Source: Streptomyces sp. JJ36
Lineage (GTDB): Bacteria > Actinomycetota > Actinomycetes > Streptomycetales > Streptomycetaceae
Length of the DNA stretch: 64,000 nt
Reading direction: 5' to 3'
Assembly: GCF_021696945.1 (NCBI RefSeq)
Contig: NZ_JACYHE010000013.1
Span: 1 to 64,000, forward strand
Below, one piece after another: positions 24,964-33,306 of the stretch. The position numbers and the translations under genes were made by a program. Under the pieces are notes generated by a model. The model ran no database searches and was not told where the DNA came from. It saw only the letters and a program-made list of their open reading frames with translations. Position 1 is the first letter of the stretch, and the number at the start of each line of letters is the position of its first letter.

Positions 24964-25989
24964 GTGGCCTCGCACCGATCTTCCCGACGTCCCGCACCGG
25001 CCTCCGGCTGGACGGGACGCGTCACCGTGCTCACCGCCGCGGCGAGCGCCGCCGCGGCACTCGCCGCCGTGCCCGCGGGCGCGGAGCCCGACAGCGGGGA
25101 GCGGGGGAGGGTGGCCGCCCGGGTCGACCGGCTCTACACCGAGGCCGAGCGCGCCACCGAGAAGTACAACGCCGCCGCGGAACGGGTCGAGCGGCTCCAG
25201 GACCGCATCGGCCGGGTGCAGGACCGCGCCGCCCGAGGACAGGCCGAGGTCAACCGGCTGCGTGGCGCCCTCGGCGCGGCCGCCGGTGCACAGTACCGCT
25301 CCGGCGGCATCGACCCCGGGCTGCTGCTGATGCTCTCCGAGGACCCGGACGGCTATCTGGCGAAGGCGGCCACGCTGGACCGCATCAGCGCCCGGCAGAC
25401 CGGCAGGCTGAAGGAGCTGCGGGACGCCCGCCGGTCCCTGGAGCAGTACCGCACCGAGGCGGCGCGTCGCCTCGGCGAGCTGGAGCGGCGCCGTGCCGAG
25501 CTGCGGAAGCACAAGAGCACCGTGCAGCGGAAGCTCGACGCCGCCCGCCGGCTGCTGGAGCGGCTCACTCCGCGGGAGCGGGCGGCCCGTGACCGTGCCT
25601 CCCGGGGCGAGCAGCGGGACGTGGTGCCGGCCGCGGCGGTCTCCGGCCGCTCCGCCGCGGCGGTGGCAGCGGTCCGGCGGGCGCTCGGCGCACCGTACGG
25701 CTGGGGCCAGGCCGGCCCGCACAGCTTCGACTGCTCCGGGCTGACGCAGTGGGCGTACGCCCAGGCCGGGGTGGCACTGCCACGCACCTCGCAGGCCCAG
25801 GCGGGCGTCGGGCAGCGGGTGCCGCTGAGTGCGGCGAGACCGGGCGACCTGGTCTTCTACCGCGCCGACGCCAGCCATGTGGCCATGTACGTGGGGAACG
25901 GCCAGGTCGTCCACGCCCCGTATCCGGGCGCCGCCGTCCGCCACGACCCGGTCGGGATGATGCCCGTCTCCGCGGTGACCCGGCCCTGA
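24964..25989 (+). CDS. Secreted NlpC/P60 peptidoglycan endopeptidase (paralogue)
   Basis: 341 residues, the same length and domain order as its upstream neighbour: signal peptide (ending near GAEP), coiled coil with AQYRSGGIDPGLLLMLSEDP, and NlpC/P60 domain with Cys257 in FDCSGLTQWAY and His in ASHVAMYVGNGQVVHAP. It is richer in Arg where the first copy has Lys (LQDRIGRVQDRAARGQ against LQKQVGNLQDSVARGQ), indicating an old duplication with divergence. AAGGAG eleven bases before GTG 24964. It has its own promoter and lacks the riboswitch. Confidence 0.94.
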   Translation: MASHRSSRRPAPASGWTGRVTVLTAAASAAAALAAVPAGAEPDSGERGRVAARVDRLYTEAERATEKYNAAAERVERLQDRIGRVQDRAARGQAEVNRLRGALGAAAGAQYRSGGIDPGLLLMLSEDPDGYLAKAATLDRISARQTGRLKELRDARRSLEQYRTEAARRLGELERRRAELRKHKSTVQRKLDAARRLLERLTPRERAARDRASRGEQRDVVPAAAVSGRSAAAVAAVRRALGAPYGWGQAGPHSFDCSGLTQWAYAQAGVALPRTSQAQAGVGQRVPLSAARPGDLVFYRADASHVAMYVGNGQVVHAPYPGAAVRHDPVGMMPVSAVTRP

Positions 25990-26010
25990 CCGCCCCGTAC
26001 GATCCCTCGT

Positions 26011-27258
26011 GTGGGTGAGTATGGGCGACGGTGGCCGCAGGCGCTCGCCGCAGTGCTGCTCCTCGCCCTGCTCGCGGCCCTCGGTGGTGGCGCAGGCCCG
26101 CCCGGCGAGCGGCGGACCGCCCACGACGCGGTGCGCGCGCTGCTCGACACGCAGGCCGCGGCCGTCCACGCCGGGGACGCGGAGCGCTATCTCTCCCACG
26201 TCGATCCCGCGGCCCCCCGCTATCGCGCCGCGCAGCAGCGGGCCTTCCGGAACCTCGGCGCCCTCCCGCTCGCCGAGTGGTCCTACGAGATCACCGGCCT
26301 GCGCCTGGACGGCGGCCGTGCCGCGGCGGAGGTGCGGCTGCGGCACCGGCTGCGCGGCTACGACCGGGCGCCCCGGACCAGCGTGGAGAAGCTGGACCTG
26401 GTCCGCCGCGACGGACGCTGGTACGTCGCCGGGGAACGCCGCGGCAGTGCGCGGCAGCTCTGGGAACAGGGCCGGGTGACGACGGTGCGGGGCAGCCGCA
26501 GCCTGGTGCTGAGCACCCTCGCGGACCGGAAGGTGCTGCGCGGCGTCGCCCGGGCCGCCGACCGTGCCGTGCCCGCCGTCTCCGCCGCCTGGCCGCGTCC
26601 CTGGCCGGAGCGGCTGGTGGTGCTGGTCCCCGCCTCGGTGCGCGGCATGGGGGAGCTGCTCGGCGCGTCCGCCGACGCCTACGCCGGGATCGCGGCGGTG
26701 ACCAGCAGCCAGAGCGCCGGCCGGCGGGCCTCCGGCGGCGGCCCGGGCCGGGCGGCGCCCGCCGACCGCGTCGTGGTGAACCCGGAGGCGTACGGGCTGC
26801 TCAGCCGGGAGGGCCGGCAGGTCGTCATGACCCATGAGACGACCCATGTCGCCGCCCGCTCCCACACCACAGCCGCGACCCCGCTGTGGCTCTCCGAGGG
26901 GCTGGCCGACTGGTTCGGCTACCGCGGGACCGGCCGCCCGGCCCGGCAGGCCGCCCCGGAGCTGGCCCGCGCGGTGTACGCGGAGCGGATTCCGCGCGCC
27001 CTGCCCACCGACGAGGACTTCGGCTTTGACAACGGTGCCGCCGTCCTTGCCCGCGCCTACGAGGGGAGCTGGCTGGCCTGCCGCATGATCGCCGAACGCT
27101 GGGGCGAGCGGGCGCTGATGACGCTCTACACGGCCGTCGGGCGGCACGCCGACGGGGGCCCGAAGACCACCGACCGGGCGTTGCGTGCGGTACTCGGCGT
27201 CGGCACCCGGGAGTTCACCGCGCAGTGGCGCGGCTATCTCCGCTCCGAGCTCGGCTGA
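26011..27258 (+). CDS. Gluzincin-type metalloprotease, exported or membrane-anchored
   Basis: 415 residues from GTG 26011. N-terminal hydrophobic segment (about 10-27, ALAAVLLLALLAALGGGAG), a NTF2-like N-terminal region with LDTQAAAVHAGDAERYLSHV, then a zinc peptidase domain: HETTHVAAR (HExxH, about 278-282) and the third ligand Glu in LSEGLADWFGY. This is the MA-clan peptidase architecture. A TACGAT -10 box ends seven bases before the GTG with no ribosome site, so the mRNA is probably leaderless. The 3' end overlaps the convergent glycosyltransferase gene by 44 bases. Confidence 0.88.
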   Translation: MGEYGRRWPQALAAVLLLALLAALGGGAGPPGERRTAHDAVRALLDTQAAAVHAGDAERYLSHVDPAAPRYRAAQQRAFRNLGALPLAEWSYEITGLRLDGGRAAAEVRLRHRLRGYDRAPRTSVEKLDLVRRDGRWYVAGERRGSARQLWEQGRVTTVRGSRSLVLSTLADRKVLRGVARAADRAVPAVSAAWPRPWPERLVVLVPASVRGMGELLGASADAYAGIAAVTSSQSAGRRASGGGPGRAAPADRVVVNPEAYGLLSREGRQVVMTHETTHVAARSHTTAATPLWLSEGLADWFGYRGTGRPARQAAPELARAVYAERIPRALPTDEDFGFDNGAAVLARAYEGSWLACRMIAERWGERALMTLYTAVGRHADGGPKTTDRALRAVLGVGTREFTAQWRGYLRSELG

Positions 27259-28498
27259 CCCCGGTCCCGGCCCGGCAGGGCGGCGCCGCGGCCGGCACCG
27301 CCGCCTCCGCCCGGTCCGTCACGCGCGGCTCGGTCACCGTGTCCCGCCACAGCCGCCGGCAGGCCAGCACACAGGCCGCCACCAGCAGCCCGTTGCGCAC
27401 CACCAGCAGCGCGATGCCCAGCATGTCGCTGGTCACCACGTGCCCGAACCACACCGGGAACTCCAGCAGCGTCACCCCGGTGGCCGCGAGCACCAGCAGC
27501 GCCGGCGGGGTCATGCGGCTCGTCCGCAGCACCAGACACACCGCCGCCAGCCCGACCAGCCACACCATGTACTGCGGGCTGATGACGCGGCTGGTGGCCG
27601 TGAAGAGCAGCACGGCGGTGAACGCCGCCTCCGCGGGCGTGCTCCCGCTCCACCGTCGCGCCCGCAGCCGCCAACTCAGCAGCCACACGCCGGCCAGCAC
27701 CGACAGCGCCAGCGCCACGTCGCTCACCACGGACACGTACGGGCCCAGGAACTCCATCGAGCCGTAGTGCAGCAGCACCTGGCCTTCCCAGCCGAAGTGC
27801 CGCGCGACATGGAAGACCAGCGCGCCCAGGGACTCCACCTCGGTACCCCGTTCCCCCTGGAAGGTGAGGAACGCCCAGGCGCCCGGCATCGCCACACCGA
27901 AGGCGAGGGCGAGCAGACCGCCGGTCACCGCGGCCGCGGTCCAGGCGGTCCGTGCCGGACGTCCCCGCGGGATGCCGAGCAGCAGCAGCGCCGGCCACAC
28001 CTTCAGCAGCGCCCCGAACCCCGCCAGCACCCCCGCGGCCCGCGGCCGGTGGGCCGCCGTCAGCAGCGCGGCGACCGCGAGAGCCGTGACCAGCACGTCG
28101 TAGCGGGCGTAGGCCGTCGGCCCCAGCAGCGGCACCCCGGCCACCCAGCACCAGGCCCCCGCGGCCCGTCCGTCCGGGCGCCGCCCGGCGCGGAGCAGCA
28201 GGCCGAAGGTGACCGCGTCGGCCACGCAGGCCAGCACGAAGAAGGCGGCCGGGTAGTCGAGGAAGGGCAGCGCCCGCGGGGCCAGCACCGGCAGCGCCGC
28301 GGCCGGCGGGTACTGCCAGGAGACGTCGTCCTGGGGGAAGGTCCCCCGGCTCAGCACCTCGGACCAGCCCTGGTAGATGACCCGGACGTCGCTGGTGACG
28401 TCGGGGCCGGGCAGGGTGAACACCTGGAAGACGCACAGCAGCAGCGCGACACGGGTGACGGTCCAGACGGCGGTCGCGGCGGCTGTGGTCGAGCGCAT
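27215..28498 (-). CDS. GT87-type polyprenyl-phosphate mannosyltransferase-like membrane protein
   Basis: 427 residues, about ten membrane helices. The first loop has the acidic DxxxIYQ-like block LPGPDVTSDVRVIYQGWSEV and SWQYPPAAALPVLAP, typical of DUF2029/GT87 enzymes that use polyprenyl-phosphomannose. In actinobacteria this family elongates phosphatidylinositol mannosides and related glycolipids, and the next gene is a PimB-type transferase, so a PIM or lipoglycan role is inferred. The C-terminal 35 residues are polar and overlap the end of the convergent protease gene. Confidence 0.85.
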   Translation of the reverse strand: MRSTTAAATAVWTVTRVALLLCVFQVFTLPGPDVTSDVRVIYQGWSEVLSRGTFPQDDVSWQYPPAAALPVLAPRALPFLDYPAAFFVLACVADAVTFGLLLRAGRRPDGRAAGAWCWVAGVPLLGPTAYARYDVLVTALAVAALLTAAHRPRAAGVLAGFGALLKVWPALLLLGIPRGRPARTAWTAAAVTGGLLALAFGVAMPGAWAFLTFQGERGTEVESLGALVFHVARHFGWEGQVLLHYGSMEFLGPYVSVVSDVALALSVLAGVWLLSWRLRARRWSGSTPAEAAFTAVLLFTATSRVISPQYMVWLVGLAAVCLVLRTSRMTPPALLVLAATGVTLLEFPVWFGHVVTSDMLGIALLVVRNGLLVAACVLACRRLWRDTVTEPRVTDRAEAAVPAAAPPCRAGTGVSRARSGDSRATAR

Positions 28499-28644
28499 CC
28501 CCCGACAGTACCCGCCGCCCCGCCGCGGCTCCGCCCGCGCTTCCGGGCCCGGAAGCGCCGCCGGCCGGCAGCGTCCCGTGGCACCGTGGGCGCCGGCCGG
28601 CGCCTGACAGGCGCTAGTGTCGTGCGGCGATGCACAGGAGGGCC

Positions 28645-29787
28645 ATGCGCAAGACGCTCATCGTCACCAACGACTTCCCGCCCCGGCCGGGCGGCATCCA
28701 GGCGTTCCTGCACAGCATGGCGCTCCGCCTGGACCCGGAGCAGGTCGTCGTCTACGCCTCCTCCTGGAAACCCGGCCGGGAGGGCGCCGAGGCCACCGCC
28801 CGCTTCGACGCCGAACAGCCCTTCCCCGTGGTACGGGACCGCACCACCATGCTGCTGCCCACCCCGCGGGTGCGCCGGCGGGCCGTGGCGTTGCTGCGGG
28901 AGCACGGCTGCCGGGCGGTCTGGTTCGGCGCGGCCGCACCGCTCGGCCTGCTGGCCCCGGCACTGCGCGCGGCCGGCGCGGAGCGCCTGGTGGCCACCAC
29001 CCACGGGCACGAGGCGGCCTGGGCCCAGCTTCCCGCCGCCCGGCGGCTGCTGCGGCGCATCGGCGCGCACACGGACACCGTGACCTATCTCGGCGAGTAC
29101 ACCCGGCGGCGGATCGCCGGCGCGCTGACCCCGGCCGCCGCGGCACGCATGGTGCAACTGCCGCCCGGTGTGGACGAGAAGACCTTCCACCCCGGCTCCG
29201 GGGGCGCGGAGGTACGGGAACGGCTCGGGCTGCGCGACCACCCGGTGGTGGTGTGCGTCTCCCGGCTGGTGCCGCGGAAGGGGCAGGACACCCTCATCGC
29301 CGCCCTGCCCCGCATCCGGGAGGAGGTGCCGGACGCCGTGCTGCTGATCGTCGGCGGCGGCCCGTACCGCGGCGAGCTGGAGCGCCTGGCCGCCCGCGCG
29401 GGGGTCGCGGACGCCGTCCGCTTCACCGGGGCGGTGCCCTGGGAGGAGCTGCCCGCGCACTTCGGCGCCGGGGACGTCTTCGCCATGCCCTGCCGCACCC
29501 GGCGTGGCGGGCTGGACGTGGAGGGACTGGGCATCGTCTACCTGGAGGCCTCGGCCACGGGGCTGCCCGTGGTCGCCGGGGACTCCGGCGGCGCCCCGGA
29601 CGCGGTGCTGCACGGCGAGACGGGGTGGGTCGTACGGGGCGGTGCGCCCGAGGAGGCCGCCGAGCGGATCGTGCCGCTGCTGCGGGATCCCGCACTGCGC
29701 GCGCGGACGGGGGCCCGCGGGCGCGCCTGGGTCGAGGAGCGCTGGCGCTGGGACCTGCTCGCCGACCGGCTCCGCGCGCTGCTGTAG
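28645..29787 (+). CDS. pimB: GT4 phosphatidylinositol monomannoside mannosyltransferase
   Basis: 380 residues. GT-B fold GDP-mannose-dependent transferase: N-terminal TNDFPPRPGGIQAFL, middle HGHEAAWAQ, donor-domain start VVVCVSRLVPRKGQDTLI, and the E-x7-E block GLGIVYLEASATGLPVVAG. These are the landmarks of PimB', which adds the second mannose to PIM1. ATG 28645 follows AGGAGG closely; a TAGTGT -10 box at 28615-28620 gives a leader of about 20 bases, and an ATG at 28630 is the other possible start. Confidence 0.88.
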   Translation: MRKTLIVTNDFPPRPGGIQAFLHSMALRLDPEQVVVYASSWKPGREGAEATARFDAEQPFPVVRDRTTMLLPTPRVRRRAVALLREHGCRAVWFGAAAPLGLLAPALRAAGAERLVATTHGHEAAWAQLPAARRLLRRIGAHTDTVTYLGEYTRRRIAGALTPAAAARMVQLPPGVDEKTFHPGSGGAEVRERLGLRDHPVVVCVSRLVPRKGQDTLIAALPRIREEVPDAVLLIVGGGPYRGELERLAARAGVADAVRFTGAVPWEELPAHFGAGDVFAMPCRTRRGGLDVEGLGIVYLEASATGLPVVAGDSGGAPDAVLHGETGWVVRGGAPEEAAERIVPLLRDPALRARTGARGRAWVEERWRWDLLADRLRALL

Positions 29788-29911
29788 CGGGAGCCCGGCC
29801 GGCACGCCGCCCGCCGGACCCGAGCGCCTGCCCGGCCGTACGGCGCCCGCGCGCGGTCCGTGCGGCCCCGGGGCCCGGTGCGCCGTACGCCCGGGCCCGC
29901 CCGGGGTGCGG

Positions 29912-29917
29912 TAGGGT
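29912..29917 (+). promoter_or_regulatory. -10 box of the leaderless trpL-trpEG transcript
   Basis: TAGGGT ends seven bases before the trpL ATG, placing the transcription start at or next to the start codon. No good -35 hexamer is visible. Confidence 0.55.
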
Positions 29918-29924
29918 GCCGCTC

Positions 29925-29981
29925 ATGTTCGCGCAGCAGACCCGTACCTGGTGGTGGACCGCTCCTCCGGCGGCCCCCTGA
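29925..29981 (+). CDS. trpL: Tryptophan attenuation leader peptide (MFAQQTRTWWWTAPPAAP)
   Basis: 18 codons with three consecutive TGG (29949-29957) ahead of a strong hairpin and trpEG. This is the classic layout for ribosome stalling when charged Trp-tRNA is scarce. A closely similar Trp-rich leader precedes trpE(G) in Streptomyces venezuelae, as I recall. There is no ribosome site; translation is probably leaderless. Confidence 0.9.
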   Translation: MFAQQTRTWWWTAPPAAP

Positions 29982-30033
29982 CTGCGCGCGCTCCCAGCAG
30001 ACACCGAAGGCCGCCCGAGGGCGGCCTTCGGTG
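29969..30033 (+). terminator. trp attenuator with competing antiterminator
   Basis: Terminator: CACCGAAGGCCGCCC (30002-30016) with GGGCGGCCTTCGGTG (30019-30033), 15 potential pairs. Competing pairing: GGCGGCC (29969-29975) with GGCCGCC (30009-30015), inside the terminator's 5' arm. A ribosome stalled at the Trp codons leaves 29969-29975 free (antiterminator). A ribosome at the stop codon (29979-29981) covers it (terminator). Confidence 0.85.
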
Positions 30034-30120
30034 CGTTCCGGGCCGTTCCTCCGCCGCATCGGGCGTCCCGAGAGCCGCCGGCAGTCACGCGCACCGCCGG
30101 CCGGAAAGGAACCCCGCACC

Positions 30121-32061
30121 ATGACCCCACCGCACACGCCTCCCTCCGCCCGCCCGCCCGCACGTCCTCCCGAGGAGCCGTCCGCGAGCGATGTGCTGGG
30201 CCGCCTGGCCGCCGGCACCCGCCCCTTCGCGCTGCTCCGCCGCCGCACCCCCGGCCGTAACCCGGACACCGTCGAGGTGCTGGCCGGCGAGGTGCACGAG
30301 GCCGCACGCCTCGCCGACCTGCCGGTGGACGGGCCGCACGGCCTCGGCGCCCTGGCGCTGGTCCCGTTCCGGCAGATCCGGGAACGCGGGTTCGACGCCC
30401 GCGACGACGGCACCCCGCTGACCGTGCTGGTGCCCGGGGAACGCGGCGAACTGCCCCTCGCGGACGCGCTGGACGCCCTCCCGGACCACCGGGTCACCGT
30501 CGCGGACGGGGACTTCGACGTCTCCGACGCGGCCTACGCGCAGACCGTGCGCCGTGTGCTGCGGGACGAGATCGGCACCGGAGAGGGCGCCGACTTCGTG
30601 ATCCGGCGCGACTACCGGGGCACCCTCCCCGGCTTCTCCCGCGCGGACGCGCTGGCTCTCTTCCGGCGGCTGCTGGTGCAGGAGCAGGGCGCGTACTGGA
30701 CGTTCGTCGTGCACACCGGCGACCGGGTGCTGGTGGGCGCCGGCCCCGAGGTGCACGTGCGGATGAGCGGCGGCACCGTGGTGATGAACCCCATCAGCGG
30801 CACCTACCGCTACCCGCCGGAGGGCCCCACTCCCGAGGGGTTGCTGGACTTCCTCGGCGACCCCAAGGAGACCGAGGAGCTCTCCATGGTGGTCGACGAG
30901 GAGCTCAAGATGATGAGCGTCATCGGGGACCGCGGCGGGGTGGTCGTCGGGCCCCGGCTGAAGGAGATGGCGCACCTCGCGCACACCGAGTACGAACTGC
31001 GCGGCCGGAGCACCCTCGACGTGCGCGAGGTGCTCCGGGAGACGATGTTCGCCGCGACGGTCACCGGCTCGCCGGTGGAGAACGCCTGCCGGGTCATCCG
31101 CCGCCACGAGCCCGGCGGCCGCGGCTACTACGCCGGAGCCCTGGCCCTGCTCGGCCGGGACGCCGGCGGCGCGCAGACCCTGGACTCGCCCATCCTCATC
31201 CGCACCGCGGACGTCGACGTGGCCACCGGGCGGTTCCGGGTGCCGGTCGGGGCCACGCTGGTCCGCGGCTCGGACCCGGCCTCCGAGGTCGCCGAGACGC
31301 ACGCCAAGGCCGCCGGGGTGCTCACCGCGCTGGGCGTACGGGAGGCGCCCGGGCACCGGGAGCGGCACCGACCGCGGCTCGCCGCCGACCCCCGGGTGCA
31401 GGAGGCGCTGGAGGCACGCCGCGCGGGCCTCGCCCCCTTCTGGCTGCGCCTCCAGGAGCCGTCCGCCGCGCCGCACGGGCACGCCCTGGTGGTGGACGCC
31501 GGGGACACCTTCACCTCGATGCTCGCCCACCTGCTGCGGGTCTGCGGATACGCCGTGACCGTACGCCGGCACGACGAGCCCGGCGTGCGGGAGGCGGCCC
31601 TCGGGCACCGGGGCCCGGTGGTGCTGGGACCCGGACCGGGCGATCCGCGGGACACCGCCGAACCCCGGATGCGGCTGCTCCGTGGGCTGGCACGGGAACT
31701 GCTCGCCGGGCACCGGCACGGGCTGCTGGGAGTGTGTCTGGGGCACGAGCTGATCGCCGCCGAGCTCGGTCTGGAACTGGTCCGCACGGCGCGGCCCCGC
31801 CAGGGCGCGCAGGAGCGCATCGACCTCTTCGGCCGGCCGGAGACGGTCGGCTTCTACAGCTCCTGGACCGCCCGCTGCGGCGACGCCGAGGCCACCGAGC
31901 TCGCCCTGCACCGCGTCGAGGTGAGCCGGGACCCGGGGACCGGCGCGGTGCACGCCCTGCGCGGCCCCGGGTTCGCGGGCGTGCAGTTCCACCCCGAGTC
32001 GGTGCTCTCGCTGAACGGCACCACGGTCACCGCCGAGCTGCTGGCCGGCGTCCTGGTGTGA
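30121..32061 (+). CDS. trpEG: Fused anthranilate synthase, TrpE-TrpG type
   Basis: 646 residues from ATG 30121. Residues 1 to about 430 are the chorismate-binding TrpE-like domain (MNPISGTYRYP, IGDRGGVVVGPRLKEMAHLAHTE in part, TVTGSPVENACRVI, RGYYAGALALLG). Residues about 460-646 are the TrpG glutamine amidotransferase with Cys539 in GVCLGHELIAAELGL and His in GVQFHPESVLS. The PhzE family has the same fusion, but the Trp-codon attenuator argues for tryptophan synthesis. It converges on pfkA across a double hairpin region. Confidence 0.93.
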   Translation: MTPPHTPPSARPPARPPEEPSASDVLGRLAAGTRPFALLRRRTPGRNPDTVEVLAGEVHEAARLADLPVDGPHGLGALALVPFRQIRERGFDARDDGTPLTVLVPGERGELPLADALDALPDHRVTVADGDFDVSDAAYAQTVRRVLRDEIGTGEGADFVIRRDYRGTLPGFSRADALALFRRLLVQEQGAYWTFVVHTGDRVLVGAGPEVHVRMSGGTVVMNPISGTYRYPPEGPTPEGLLDFLGDPKETEELSMVVDEELKMMSVIGDRGGVVVGPRLKEMAHLAHTEYELRGRSTLDVREVLRETMFAATVTGSPVENACRVIRRHEPGGRGYYAGALALLGRDAGGAQTLDSPILIRTADVDVATGRFRVPVGATLVRGSDPASEVAETHAKAAGVLTALGVREAPGHRERHRPRLAADPRVQEALEARRAGLAPFWLRLQEPSAAPHGHALVVDAGDTFTSMLAHLLRVCGYAVTVRRHDEPGVREAALGHRGPVVLGPGPGDPRDTAEPRMRLLRGLARELLAGHRHGLLGVCLGHELIAAELGLELVRTARPRQGAQERIDLFGRPETVGFYSSWTARCGDAEATELALHRVEVSRDPGTGAVHALRGPGFAGVQFHPESVLSLNGTTVTAELLAGVLV

Positions 32062-32068
32062 CCGCTGT

Positions 32069-32100
32069 GCCCGGCACCGCCGCGGTGCGTGGTGCCGGGC
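32069..32100 (+). terminator. Hairpin after trpEG
   Basis: GCCCGGCACC (32069-32078) pairs with GGTGCCGGGC (32091-32100), ten bases per arm, starting eight bases after the stop codon. Confidence 0.75.
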
Positions 32101-32102
32101 GG

Positions 32103-32138
32103 CGGGCACGGCGCCGCGGGCCCGCGGCGCCGTGCCCG
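32103..32138. terminator. 36-bp perfect palindrome between convergent trpEG and pfkA
   Basis: The arms 32103-32120 and 32121-32138 are exact reverse complements with no spacer, all but two bases G or C per arm region. Its end lies five bases from the pfkA stop codon. It works as a terminator in both directions on paper. Confidence 0.8.
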
Positions 32139-32143
32139 GGGCG

Positions 32144-33172
32144 TCAGCCGAAGAAGACGCTGACCTCCTGGTAGAGCTCGGGCGGCACGGTCTTGATCCC
32201 GTCGGTGGCCTCCGCGAGCGGCACCCGGACGACCTCCGTGCCGCGCAGGGCCACCATGCTGCCCCACGCCTGGTCGTGCACCGCCTCGATCGCGTGCAGG
32301 CCGAAGCGGGTCGCCAGCCAGCGGTCGAAGGCGCTCGGGGTGCCGCCGCGCTGGGTGTGCCCCAGCACGGTGGTACGGGCCTCTTTGCCGGTGCGCTGCT
32401 CGATCTCCTTGGCCAGCCACTCGCCGACGCCGGAGAGCCGCACATGCCCGAAGGAGTCCAGCGAGTCGTCCTTGAGCACCATCGTCCCGTCCCGCGGTAC
32501 GGCGCCCTCCGCGACCACCACGATCGGCGCGTAGCTCGCCTTGAAGCGGGACTCGACGTAGTCGCAGACCCGCTCCACGTCGAACGGCTGCTCGGGGATG
32601 AGGATGCAGTTGGCGCCGCCCGCGAGGCCGGAGTGGAGCGCGATCCAGCCCGCGTGCCGGCCCATCACCTCCACCACCAGGACCCGCATGTGGGACTCCG
32701 CGGTGGTGTGCAGGCGGTCGATGGCCTCCGTCGCGACGTGCACGGCGGTGTCGAAGCCGAAGGTGTAGTCGGTGGCGCAGAGGTCGTTGTCGATGGTCTT
32801 GGGGACGCCGACGCAGCGCAGCCCGTGCTCCTCGGTGAGCCGCGCGGCGACGCCGAGGGTGTCCTCGCCGCCGATCGCGATGAGCGCGTCCACCTCGAAC
32901 TTGGCGAGGTTCTCCTCGATGAGCCGGACGCCGTTCTCCACGGAGAACGGGTTCGTCCGGGAGGAGCCCAGAATGGTGCCGCCGCGCGGCAGCGTGCCGC
33001 GCACCGCCGGGATGTCGAGCTGCACGGCGTCGCCTTCCAGCGGACCGCGCCAACCGTCCCGGAAGCCGGTGAACCGGTAGTCGTACTCCTGGACGCCCTT
33101 GCGGACCACGGCCCGCATGACCGCGTTGAGACCGGGGCAGTCGCCGCCGCCGGTCAGCACTCCGACCCGCAT
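32144..33172 (-). CDS. pfkA: 6-phosphofructokinase (ATP/PPi specificity uncertain)
   Basis: 342 residues, PfkA family: N-terminal GVLTGGGDCPGLNAV, catalytic PKTIDND, VEVMGRHAGWIAL, HTQRGG. The phosphate-donor loop reads GGEDT with Asp104, and the following motif is GVPKTIDND with Lys125, where E. coli ATP-PFK has Gly at both equivalent positions (104 and 124). Asp plus Lys is the pattern of pyrophosphate-dependent enzymes; ATP-dependent Streptomyces PFKs I recall have GGEGT with Lys. The ATG is preceded by GAAGGGAG. Monocistronic. Confidence 0.93.
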   Translation of the reverse strand: MRVGVLTGGGDCPGLNAVMRAVVRKGVQEYDYRFTGFRDGWRGPLEGDAVQLDIPAVRGTLPRGGTILGSSRTNPFSVENGVRLIEENLAKFEVDALIAIGGEDTLGVAARLTEEHGLRCVGVPKTIDNDLCATDYTFGFDTAVHVATEAIDRLHTTAESHMRVLVVEVMGRHAGWIALHSGLAGGANCILIPEQPFDVERVCDYVESRFKASYAPIVVVAEGAVPRDGTMVLKDDSLDSFGHVRLSGVGEWLAKEIEQRTGKEARTTVLGHTQRGGTPSAFDRWLATRFGLHAIEAVHDQAWGSMVALRGTEVVRVPLAEATDGIKTVPPELYQEVSVFFG

Positions 33173-33306
33173 CGGATCTCCCTTCTCCGTGGGCCAACGC
33201 GCCCACGCTAACGGTGATCCAGGTCACAGTGGATGCCCCGAACGCGCCGAATCGCGGCGACGCGCCGAGCCCACCCGTACGAGTGATGACCGGCGGGCTC
33301 CGGCCG

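Noticed and set aside
30121-32061. Assignment of the fused enzyme to phenazine synthesis (PhzE)
   Set aside because: There are no phz genes nearby, and the Trp-codon attenuator points to tryptophan synthesis.
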